From positions 248,001 to 312,000 of the forward strand of contig JAUIRK010000926.1 of assembly GCA_030549495.1 (NCBI GenBank): 64,000 nucleotides of DNA. The letters run 5' to 3'. Under the pieces are notes generated by a model. It was not told where the DNA came from. It ran no database searches and was given only the letters and a program-made list of their open reading frames with translations. This document shows positions 40,001 to 46,831 of the stretch, one piece after another (the stretch's first letter is position 1; each line of letters opens with the position of its first letter). The stretch is from Nectonema munidae (taxonomy: Eukaryota; Nematomorpha; Nectonematoida; Nectonematidae). The position numbers were made by a program, and so were the translations under genes.

Positions 40001-41424
40001 TGCTGGGAAAGTAGCCGTAAAACCGATAGCCTGTCTGTCTGTCTCTTCACTTTTATCACCATGAACACAAATTCATTTTTACTCATTTGTTGAAAAAGCG
40101 AAATTAAGCAAAGAATGGGATATGTTAAAATAATCACGCTTGTATATACTCGTATAGTAAGGTAAAGGTAAATGTACCATGGGGTGTTTTCATCCAGAAG
40201 GCACAATTGCACCGCTTGTATCGAACTATGAGAAAGTAGGCTTGATACGGGATCGAACCTAAGACCTTGAGTTATCGAAACCCACTACCTAACCTACCTT
40301 ACTCACGCCATAAGTAATGTTCTTTAAAACTGTATGACCCAAAACCGTGAGATTTATTTTTTCATTTGTTTTTCCATGCTTTCTAATAGTTCTTATTTTT
40401 TTTAAATCTTTCATATATCAATATTCAATATTCGCCATTTTTTTATATTATTCTTTCATGTATATCAGAGTGTGCCATATATGAAGAAAAAAAAATAATT
40501 ATTAGGCGCTTATTCTTTTTTAATGTCGAATACTGTATATAAACATTTGAAACTGAAATCAAACATTCTAAATATTTTTTATATTAGATGTAGATTATGT
40601 GATTGATGTAAATTTTATTGATTTCTGAATTTATTTGATTAAATACAACAAATAGTCTGGTATCATTTAATACAAAACACGTGAAAACGGAAGCATAAGC
40701 TACATCTGATTCAAAGAAAATTTAAGCACGCTTATTTTCACTTTCAAATGTTTTTACAAATTATTTGCAACTAGAAAATAGGAGTGTAAAAATAATTTTT
40801 TTTTTAATTTTTTTCTGATACTCTACTGTATATGTACATAATGCAGATTATAGAGATTTTTCATTAGGGGATGCGAAATCGTAGATTATGCATCTTTTTT
40901 TACCAATCGGAAAAATAATTATTCATAACTGGACAGAGATATGCCAGGATGGGGAATCGAACGCATGCCATCCATTAGCGAATTTTTAGGATATCAGTGT
41001 ATAATTCAATCAGAATTAGTTTCATTTTGTGAAAGAAGTTCACAATGATTTTGCATATAGAAAATTAAGAAAAAAATTATTTTAGAAAAAATGTTATAAA
41101 ATCGCTGCGGGGTAAATTATCTTCTAAATCTGTCCCTGACTACTACTGATATGAAATTTATATTTACAATTCCATATTATTTAGGTTAGGAAACTCCCTC
41201 GCATTACGCAGAATAAAGGTAGAAAAAATAATAAAAATTTTGGCGCGCATTTTCAAATATTTGTCAGAGATATTTTTTGGGTTGCACTCTTGTGTGTGCG
41301 CGTGTGTGTGTTTAATATTAACAGTGTAGATTCAAACATTGCGAGCAGCTTCTTTTATTTATTTATGATTTTCAAAATATTTTTCAGAATTGCAAAGATA
41401 GAAACTCCACGATTTGAATCTTAA
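21884..41424 (+). CDS. MED18: Mediator complex subunit 18 (MED18), complete coding region in six exons
   Basis: Head-module subunit of Mediator, the nuclear co-activator linking transcription factors to RNA polymerase II; MED18 pairs with MED20. Exons: 21884-22019, 27018-27207, 30045-30123, 33775-33861, 38403-38449, 41388-41424, total 576 nt, 191 aa plus stop. Phases are 1, 2, 0, 0, 2 and every junction closes. Matches to the human protein as I recall it: EYFLQG / EYLLQG, GLCDN / GLCDN, LKTRRSL / LRARRSM, THMGFMRDCEYICKG / MEMGFRMDHEFVAKG, SYIIEFSL / SYLVELSV, RLFADQFKP / KNFAEQLKP. Human MED18 is 208 aa; the N-terminus here is shorter unless an upstream exon adds residues, because TTTAG immediately precedes the ATG. 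The introns (2.2-5.0 kb) are full of transposons. The last, 12-residue exon is the weakest assignment. Confidence 0.9.
22239..24919 (-). mobile_element. hAT DNA transposon with both termini and a decayed transposase
   Basis: The termini are inverted: CAGGGCTGCGGAGTCGG at 22239 and CCGACTCCACAGCCCTG ending at 24919, with further CGACTCCGACTC blocks inside both ends. Flanking 8-mers TTTTTTTC and CTTTTTTC differ at one base, fitting the 8-bp hAT target duplication. The 2681-bp element is inserted in MED18 intron 1 on the opposite strand to its host. Confidence 0.88.
22438..24449 (-). pseudogene. hAT transposase, inactivated
   Basis: Starts at 24449 (MAKKTSTKSSALQYFELS). In order: a degenerate BED-type finger ending LKRHLERHHPDIF, first catalytic Asp in LKMDAATRHRTNYFAI, second Asp in SIITDNASNM, CAVHTLQLAIKDGLK, the hAT signature DQATRWGSTYLMFKRLL, and the C-terminal dimerisation block PPTQVSVERLFSILKLMKS with the likely catalytic Glu. 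A TGA interrupts the finger region (24291-24293) and the frame shifts near 23405 and near 22645. The DDE residues are otherwise present, so it was active fairly recently in the life of this intron. Confidence 0.88.
25117..25460 (-). pseudogene. Fragment of a second hAT transposase (ZBED5/SCAND3-like)
   Basis: About 109 residues reading CALEIAKMVLRREAV, then LEQVVADLNASPVKISLQMD and ESTVVYNYFELLAVVRYIKE. This matches the stretch around the first catalytic Asp (FSLQLDESTDV) of ZBED5/SCAND3-type hAT proteins. No termini are visible. It is a different lineage from 22239-24919. Confidence 0.75.
25650..25960 (-). mobile_element. Gypsy-type LTR retroelement fossil
   Basis: A short block (CNKSKFCLTSIKFLGYKI) resembles the end of a Ty3/Gypsy reverse transcriptase, and a neighbouring block faintly resembles integrase. 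No LTRs were found. The copy is a small, thoroughly broken and probably old fragment. Confidence 0.5.
26880..26967 (+). repeat. Lone pogo/Tigger-like terminus
   Basis: Ends in GATTTTACTG followed by TA (26968-26969); the complement reads CAGTAAAATC...CTATACTGAA, with further CTATATA blocks inside. MED18 exon 2 starts only 50 bp further on, so this end cannot belong to the Tigger at 27480-28990. Confidence 0.45.
27018..27207 (+). CDS. MED18: MED18 exon 2
   Basis: Acceptor ACGCCAG; reads STNQPFQLKTRRSLLDTSAP, IYVKYVGMVDPSNKAF and NATSFLTHMGF, ending two bases into a Met codon. The donor GTATTT at 27208 is weak but gives the exact join to exon 3. Confidence 0.9.
27480..28990 (-). pseudogene. 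Tigger/pogo transposase remnant
   Basis: Minus-strand blocks in order: RTKAKQLHGRMAEKME, STEFITSKGWFDRFKKRYGL (Tc5/CENP-B HTH), QIFNMDETGLFWKRMPSYT (first Asp), FCANGAGFMIKPGLIYKSKN, KVLPLMDNSRGHSVD (second Asp), LEFFPPNTTSLIQSIDQ (third Asp), then an acidic tail EDLDELTKSASDEEEQRAEE and LTLERLAYCTERLKN. It is broken by several frame changes, and the N-terminal DNA-binding half is mostly gone. Terminal repeats were not found; MED18 exon 2 bounds it on the left. Confidence 0.82.
29090..29714 (+). mobile_element. Non-autonomous hAT-like element
   Basis: The left end CAGTGATTCCCAACC and right end GTTGAGAAACACTT are inverted matches of the common CAGTGTTTCTCAACC hAT terminus; inside, TGGACC blocks face each other. 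No transposase is encoded and no clean 8-bp target duplication was seen. Similar ends bound the element at 62372-63378. Confidence 0.6.
30045..30123 (+). CDS. MED18: MED18 exon 3
   Basis: Acceptor TTTTTAAG; reads RDCEYICKGYIFYKG, then NLKITLFRMFK, ending in phase 0 at donor GTAAAG. The family counterpart is DHEFVAKGHLFRKG...KIFR. Confidence 0.9.
30996..31065 (-). repeat. tRNA-derived SINE fragment
   Basis: The minus strand carries the B-box-like GTTCGACTCCCATACTAGGC, preceded by a degenerate A-box region. Confidence 0.35.
31160..33350 (+). mobile_element. piggyBac-type DNA transposon, decayed
   Basis: Coding remnants in order: an acidic N-terminus (LPPSQVGALTDEEFDENIDE, near 31695), the core block AYWTLDEDMNLGYIRKARFE and EIKGYLPFCDNNS (32067-32170), KNWVIASSDGFLFDVDIYTG (32287-32350, the usual ASSDGY/DIYTGK site), and a cysteine-rich tail near 33190-33250 (CRLFCEKCIVRLHLH). 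Several frame breaks are present. GTTCC...GGTAC at 31450-31471 and GTACCAATGTTCCC at 33311 form inverted subterminal repeats, and TGTTCCC...GGAACA palindromes lie at both sides (31197, 33317). Exact ends are uncertain. Confidence 0.75.
33775..33861 (+). CDS. MED18: MED18 exon 4
   Basis: 29 codons, phase 0 to 0; reads LLKPDNLENVELLFPSYIIE, then FSLLALPSQ. It matches the human stretch ILVPGNTDSTEALSLSYLVE, then LSVVAPAGQ, almost position by position. Good acceptor (TTTACTTTAG); the donor GTTTTT is poor, so splicing here may be inefficient. Confidence 0.9.
34300..35560 (-). pseudogene. Broken gene of an unclassified, widely dispersed element family
   Basis: Minus-strand blocks in order: SAEQRLFIDSSKRSLKALLL, YYYCFLCLWSSQ, PLKKLGLMKQFEKKLACRN, FKKISEAKLKEPVFVSPQIK, SLKVHFLHSHLDFF and NLGVVSDEQGERF. 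I recall uncharacterised proteins with this order (FIDSSKxSLKA, GLMKxF, AKLKEGxFVGPQI, HSHLDFFPENLG) occurring in many copies in cnidarian and arthropod genomes; the mobile element that carries them is unknown to me. This copy is clearly broken. Confidence 0.6.
36395..36445 (-). repeat. Lone hAT-like terminus
   Basis: GGGCCGCAGTTTGGCTCAAG, then GGGCCAGGGGTTGCACATCC, resembles the GGCCGCAGTTTG...CCCCTG ends common in hAT elements. Confidence 0.35.
36949..37692 (+). mobile_element. Possible non-autonomous hAT-like element
   Basis: The left end CAGGGGTGTACCGGGTAACC and the right end AGCTACATCCCTA are inverted over about 10 bases with two mismatches. GGATATCCGG on the left is echoed by CGGATATCAG on the right. 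No coding sequence and no clear target duplication. Confidence 0.4.
37750..37930 (-). pseudogene. C-terminal fragment of the same DDE family as 8640-10420
   Basis: The minus strand reads CPPNKTALKCLINHWKQD, then CERAIKVMQEENF, parallel to CTTAEKCFKKHWVKEN and ERAIKTMQE in the copy at 8640-10420. It is a short, broken piece. Confidence 0.55.
38403..38449 (+). CDS. MED18: MED18 exon 5
   Basis: Acceptor TTATTTTAAG; reads TELAETVRLFADQFK, then two bases of a Pro codon before the strong donor GTAAGT. Read through without splicing, the frame gives Pro and immediately TAA inside the donor, so intron retention would make a tail-less MED18. Confidence 0.85.
38540..39960 (+). pseudogene. Non-LTR retrotransposon (LINE) fragment: reverse transcriptase and C-terminal finger
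   Basis: 5'-truncated. Blocks in order: LLEHDMKILERVIVNRLKK (38615-38680), VGLHQGSILSPFLFNIITDE (38978-39040), the catalytic YADDIILIASS (about 39081-39113), a PHD-like finger CTSRNKCIHKSCSGI and FKCTSC (39275-39380), and the tail RRMLRIICNTNWKDKLSNEK and RRLRWFGHVNRRP (39660-39822). There are stops in the N-terminal half, and frame changes occur near 38690-38950, near 39115 and near 39275. No poly(A) tail or target duplication was identified. The tail motif GHVxRRP is common to several LINE clades, so I leave the clade open. Confidence 0.82.
40158..40311 (-). repeat. tRNA-derived SINE, copy 1
   Basis: On the minus strand GGCGTGAGTAAGG opens the unit, then GATAACTCAAGGTCTTAG, the B-box GGTTCGATCCC (40249-40259), then CCTACTTTCTCATAGTTCGA and TTGTGCCTTCTGGATGAAAA. 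The same order recurs on the + strand at 58666-58790. Confidence 0.75.
40935..40985 (-). repeat. tRNA-like B-box scrap
   Basis: The minus strand reads GCGTTCGATTCCCCATCCTG. It is too short to assign to a SINE family. Confidence 0.3.
41388..41424 (+). CDS. MED18: MED18 exon 6 (terminal exon, tentative)
   Basis: After a good acceptor (ATATTTTTCAG) the single base A completes the Pro codon; then IAKIETPRFES and TAA. It parallels the human end PLVHLEKIDPKRLM in length and position. An AATAAA follows at 41460-41465, 36 bp after the stop. The phase fits exon 5 exactly, but the exon is only 12 codons, so a better one could exist elsewhere. Confidence 0.6.
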
Positions 41425-41459
41425 ATGAACCGAAAGAAGATTTATTTTGTGATTTTTTG

Positions 41460-41465
41460 AATAAA
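41460..41465 (+). promoter_or_regulatory. Poly(A) signal AATAAA of MED18
   Basis: Lies 36 bp after the tentative stop codon, at the usual place for a compact 3' UTR. Confidence 0.45.
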
Positions 41466-42238
41466 TTTTATGCAAATTTTTATTCTTTTTTATTAGCCAA
41501 TTTTATTTCGAAATGAATTACAAATTTGTTTGAATAAATGAGGAAAGTTGTTCCTAATATTCTTTGCGTCTCCTATCATAACAATATTTCATTCTTAATT
41601 TCTTGAAGAAAAAAACTATTGATTTTTTAAAGATTTTTCCTAATATATTGGTTTTAGCGAGGTGAGGAAATGGGCTATACCATATGTGCTCCCCAATTTA
41701 TAGAAAGAATGATTTATCAAAGCATTTCTATTGAAAGTATATGTCAATCTTTGGATTGAAGATATGCATTAATCATATTGAATTAATTTTTTTAATGGGT
41801 TTTCTGTTGGAAAAAGTATTTTTGAAAAATCTGTCTATATTCAATGAAAATGTTTCATAATTTTATCTAAATTTTGAGTTTCTATTCTTAACAGTTTAAA
41901 ATACTTTTTTCTTATTTAACTTTTTTCAAAATATATTTAAGATCTCACCTTATTCCTTATTTAAAGAAGCGTTTCTTTCCTCTCTCAAAATAAATAATAA
42001 ATTAGCTTTACGATTAGAATGAAAATTCAATCAAATTGAATCGCCAAAATTTGTGCAGTATTTATTTATTCCCAAAAATTCTTTTTTTATATACCTTGTA
42101 TAAAAAATGAATACATTGAAGGAAAATTTGTAACAGTTAAAAGCATTAAAAAATGGTTCTGCCCCAAAATTTGTAACTTGTCCATCCATCCTTATTCATA
42201 ATACCGAATTAGTTTTATGGAATACGAATGCACTATAA

Positions 42239-42310
42239 TCAGGGTTGTGGAATCCCGAAAATTTTTCCGACTCCGTCTCCACTTTTCTATAATTTTTCGA
42301 CTCCGATTTC
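42239..42310 (+). repeat. hAT terminus related to 22239-24919
   Basis: CAGGGTTGTGGAATCCCGAA, followed by TTCCGACTCCGTCTCC and TTTCGACTCCG, matches the TIR and subterminal GACTCCG repeats of the hAT in MED18 intron 1. The other end was not found. Confidence 0.6.
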
Positions 42311-43465
42311 CATTATGTATAAATTCTTTTGACACTCATGAATACCGCTATTCATTTTGTTGCAACTTTGATTTTAAAAATTCATCATTATGTAACATCA
42401 ACTTTCCTGCTTCAAATATTATGAGAGTGTCAAAAGTCCAGAATCATAGATGCTTCTGCTCCATCTTACAACGCAAAATGTGTGACTTATTTTTTTTCAG
42501 CATAATTTAAAATGTTACATTAGTTTATAATTGTACTTCAGTGTCTTTCTTGCATTATCTTCAAACAGATTTTCAAATAATTGTCTATAACATTTTTATA
42601 TAAGCCAAAAGAAAATCATTCAAAAATTGAATTTATCATATATTATTTTTTTAAAGTATTTGGCTATTTTTCCCAAAAACTCTCTACTCATAAACTAAGC
42701 ACTGCTTCTTTACAGGGAATTTGTGTAATAGAAAAGTTATTAAACCCTTCAGTCGTCTTTTTCTATGAGTTGAAAGAGCAAAACATTCGACTCTAATTCA
42801 TAACGATTTTATTCGTCGCGTTTTGCAACCTTTGCCACTAAAGTGAGTGTGTCTATGCATTTATTTTTTAATCAAATAATTATGAATATAACTATTTTTT
42901 AAGTCGGAATTGCAATCTTACTTTGACACCTTCTCAAAACGTGCGACTCCAAAACTGAGTAGAACTCCAAATATCTGCACATTAAGCTAGAATTGATTTT
43001 TCTTAAAGTTGGCAATGCAAGTTGACAATGTAGCTGTAGAACATTGAGCTTTTTACTTAGATTGACCAAAAAAAGTGAAAACATGTTATAGAAAGATGCT
43101 AACTAAAAAACCATATTATAAGTTTTATCATTAGTTTTAAAAATTTTAATAGTTTAGACTTTATTTCGAGAAAAGCGATTCATCTACAGATATTCAATGC
43201 ATATTTAAAAGATAACGCTTCGATGATTCTGTGACACAGTGGTCATTCTAAAAGAAAATTTTGACGCATACGGGGCTGTATAACATTTTTTTCTGAATTT
43301 TCAATATACGAAAGCTTGAAACTAGAACGGAATATTAAATTTAAATATAATTTTCAACCAATCTCATATACCTATAGCTTTATCTTAAATAAAAAAAGTT
43401 TTTGTTGGATGATAAATAGGATATGCTGTTCATTTGAGTATAATATTTTATTCAGAGACTTAGCC

Positions 43466-43500
43466 CAGGGGTGCCGGATGGCCAGGCTCTCCTGAGAAAA
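43466..43500 (+). repeat. Lone hAT-like terminus
   Basis: CAGGGGTGCCGGATGGCCAG has the CAGGGGTG start shared by many hAT ends. No partner was located. Confidence 0.3.
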
Positions 43501-45424
43501 TATAGTAGAACCCCCTCTAATCTAATTTCAAGAGGGAATAAGGGGGGGGGGGGGGAGGGATAAAAGAGCCTTTCGTTCCACTGATTTTTTTAAATTTAAT
43601 ATCTTTTATATTATTAATAGACATTTCGGCTTGTGAGTAGACTTTCCATCATATTACTTTACTTATTTTACGTTTGAATTCCAGGCCAAAATTCTATTAA
43701 AATAAATTTTTTAAATTATTAAAAAAAAGTTTGCCCCCATCCGCCCCAATAATTTTAATAATGTGCGCTCCTTCCTGTGTGTAGTGTATGTAGGCTTTTG
43801 AATGGAAATGCAAAGAACAAAGCGAATAGTTGTTTGGTTATTATTCACTCAACAAACAAAACTGACCTTCACATATGTAGATGTTTGACCTTCTTAATGG
43901 AATTTGCATAAGTTTAAGTAAAAATTAGCATATGCTAGCACATTAATTATATCTTGAGGTTACTCCTCAAAAGCATACACTCCTTTATAGAATTTAAAAA
44001 AATTTTATCATACCCTCTGTAGTCTGTATCCTTAAAATTGAAATGTACTTTTGAAGTTTCAAAAAATTTGTTTTTACTTTCAATCAACACTTAATTTTGA
44101 TTCGATGATTATTTATTGGGCACAAAAAAATTTTCTAAATCTTTTTGGATGAACACTAGAAGTCCATTTTTAAAAATACTTTCTCACGTGTTCGTAGTGA
44201 GTGTGAAAGGGATTCATGAATTTTAAAAATCTGATTCAAGCTAATTTATTACCATAAAAAATAGTACAATTAAGACAGAGCTGAATCTTGAAATTTATAG
44301 GGTTTTAACTCCGACATTCAGCAATATATCAATCTTTGTTCATGATGGGCCAGTATAATTTAAGTATATTACCGATCCAGTTTGAAATGTCAATGACTTT
44401 AAATTTGAGATTTAATTGGCACGTATTACAAAAATTAGATAGAAATGATTTAATTTGAAAATTACTTTTTTAAAAAGTCTTTGATATATTATATGAATGG
44501 TACTTAAAATATTGAAACTGGAATAAAATGGATAATATTTTTATCTTCCTGTGCAAATTTTCTTTCTTTGACTGGTGATGGAGAGATTCATTTTTGTTAC
44601 CGAAATTACCCATTCCACGGAATTACTTGTGCTCAAATAAACTCTACCCACATTAAGTCTACGGTTTTAATATATTATAGTAAGCCTTTAAAGTATTTCA
44701 ACTCCATGAAAATAAATTTTTCGAATTCAATCTATGAAGACCTTTTTAACATCAATACTAGAGTGTAACTAAGCTAGTTGATCCCATAATTGACTCGGAT
44801 GAAAAGAAAAATAGCAAAAAACAGCTTTTATCATCTGTTTTTTTAATTAAATTTTTAATAAATTTACTGCATCACATACCAGAAATCAAGTTCTGTTTAA
44901 AACCATGTGTAACAAAAATTAAAAAAATACGTTTACTCGGCAACCAATAAATGTTATAAAAGTACATCAAAATGTTGGAAAAAATTGAAAAGATTGAAAT
45001 ATCAGATATTAATTGTATTGCAACTAAAGAAAAAATTTGTGCCTTATTCTGCTCAATTCAAATTAAAAAATTTGAATCCTTTTTTAGTTAAATTGTTAGT
45101 ATTTCATGTAAAAAATAAAGCACACTGATTTTGCGTTTTTTAAATGAAAAGGGGGTCAATTTACCCTTTTTGTAGTTCCAGGTTTTGCGTGGTCTGTTGT
45201 TGACTTCTAACCTTTTGTGAAACCGATCAAGATTCCAGACATCCTCTTGATCTTGAGAAATTCAGCATTTTGCTACTTTGCACACCAACAATCGTATTTA
45301 TCTTTAACAACTAATTGAAGTGAAATATCATCCTTGTGGGAGTCAAAAAAGATTTAAGTTTTTCTTTTAATGTCATGGCATAGAATTGATTGCTTCACGT
45401 ATTAATGCCAAACCTCTTATTGCA

Positions 45425-45513
45425 GTTGTATGCACAATGGATTGATGAGATGGTCCAGAAAAAGGATCAAGAGTATGATAAATTAAGTGACGAAAGTCGC
45501 TGCCCAAATTAAT
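45425..45513 (+). other. Candidate orphan terminal exon
   Basis: Following TCTTATTGCAG, one frame reads LYAQWIDEMVQKKDQEYDKL, then SDESRCPN and TAA. Charge pattern and codon use look like a real protein end, but I do not recognise the family and found no partner exons. It could be the last exon of an unseen gene or a transposon scrap. Confidence 0.3.
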
Positions 45514-46341
45514 TCCAACTCACCCAAGCGATGTCATTTCGAAACTCTAAGAAAATTTTTGGGGTGGCGCATCTTAAATTAGACATTACTTTTCAAATGG
45601 GAATATTGCTTATCTTTTTTGCGTAAAATTTTTTCTAATTAAGCTTTTGCTCTACCTTGAAAAAATTGGAACAAAATTTTTTAGGAGTTGAAAAAACGTG
45701 AAGACATTTTGATGTTAATTCACCCTTTGTATGGAGTAGTGTTTGTGGGAATTATACGCTATCAACCCTGAGTACATATGTGTCTTTTATAATGTCTGTG
45801 AAGTATGATAGAAATTTAGTAAATCGTTTTCCTTACCACTTTAATTATGAAAGAACATTTAAGTAATTTCCATAATTTTGAAAAAAATTCATTTTTTACG
45901 CCATGAAAATAATTTTTATTAAAAATAATAACAATAATTAATTCTTGATGCAGAAAAAACAAACGTTTTCGTGACTTTGCAAAATGCTAATTTTATGCCT
46001 GTCAAGATAAAATACACATGTGCCTGCCTCACTTGCAAAAGCCTTTCTTACCCTTAGAATTAAACATATGTGCTCTTTGTGTTCGCATATGCAAAACTTT
46101 TTCCAAGTAAACACATTTTCCTTCACTTTCAGAATAATTAAAGAAAACGCTTCTTCATATTGGCTTTCTCGTAGCCTCCCTCCCCCACTCACAAGCAAAC
46201 ACCTTTGTGTGTAACAAGCTCCTTTCTTGTTTTACATACACATATGTGAGTAGTGTGGCTGCGTATACTTATTACCTGTGTGCGCGTATCAATAATATAC
46301 TACCACTCAACATATGTTTACCTACTACACACATACATGCA

Positions 46342-46349
46342 TATATAAG
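46342..46349 (+). promoter_or_regulatory. Possible TATA box of the collagen gene
   Basis: TATATAAG lies 235 bp before the collagen ATG; a second candidate, TATAAAG, lies near 46389. The surrounding CA/TA microsatellite makes chance matches likely. Confidence 0.25.
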
Positions 46350-46364
46350 TGAGTTCATGCATAC

Positions 46365-46432
46365 TCACTCATAAACACACACACACATATAAAGTTGCCC
46401 CATCATCACACACATATATATATATATACATA
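46365..46432 (+). repeat. CA/TA microsatellite in the presumed promoter or 5' UTR
   Basis: ACACACACACACATATA followed by a second CACACATATATATATA run, flanked by many CACATATG words. Confidence 0.7.
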
Positions 46433-46576
46433 ATCGAAGAACCATTTTAGGAGTTTCAATTTAAAGGCAGTTTGGAACACACCCACCCACTCCTCTAAAG
46501 ACTTCACATTCAAAAATAAGGAGAATATACTTTCTACGCAAAATATTCAGAGCTTTCAAAGTTTCACTCAAGCATC

Positions 46577-46831
46577 ATGGACAAAGCGAAATTGTGTATA
46601 GACGATGAGGATAAGAGAGATTCGACAACGACATTTTCACCAGTGCAAACATCTCTTAAAATCATTTTGTGCATGGTGCTCGCTGGAATTACCTGCTGCA
46701 TCCTGATCCCAATCTTCTTCCTCCAGATGAATGGAACAGATGTTGAGCAAAGGGTTTTGGCGGAGAAGTTTGAGATGGAAATGGATTCCAGCATCTTTGA
46801 CAACATTCATGGCTTACGCCTATTTTCACAA
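46577..46831 (+). CDS. Collagen exon 1: cytoplasmic tail and membrane span
   Basis: The ATG in ATCATGG opens 85 codons: [19 protein letters not shown], then the span [20 protein letters not shown] with no cleavable signal peptide, then [20 protein letters not shown]. Phase-0 donor GTATCA at 46832. The reverse-strand open frame over the same bases is a shadow. Confidence 0.9.

Larger units (their letters stand above)
38450..41387 (+). other. MED18 intron 5
   Basis: Holds a LINE fragment (38540-39960), a tRNA-derived SINE (40158-40311) and a B-box-like scrap (40935-40985). A GT microsatellite lies at 41292-41312. Confidence 0.65.
41425..46576 (+). other. Region between MED18 and the collagen gene
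   Basis: Contains the MED18 poly(A) signal (41460-41465), lone hAT-like termini at 42239-42310 and 43466-43500, a 14-G run (43542-43555), a possible orphan exon at 45425-45513, and the presumed collagen promoter and 5' UTR with CA/TA microsatellites (46365-46432). 43560-45420 shows nothing else I can name. Confidence 0.5.

Noticed and set aside
43157-43214. Alternative last exon for MED18 (LYFEKSDSSTD after TAGTTTAG)
   Set aside because: The phase also fits, but the match to the MED18 end is poorer than 41388-41424, the acceptor tract is weaker, and it lies beyond a poly(A) signal.
46564-46806. 80-residue minus-strand open frame over the collagen start
   Set aside because: The + strand frame has a membrane span, a good ATG context and splices into the stalk exon; the minus frame has no features.
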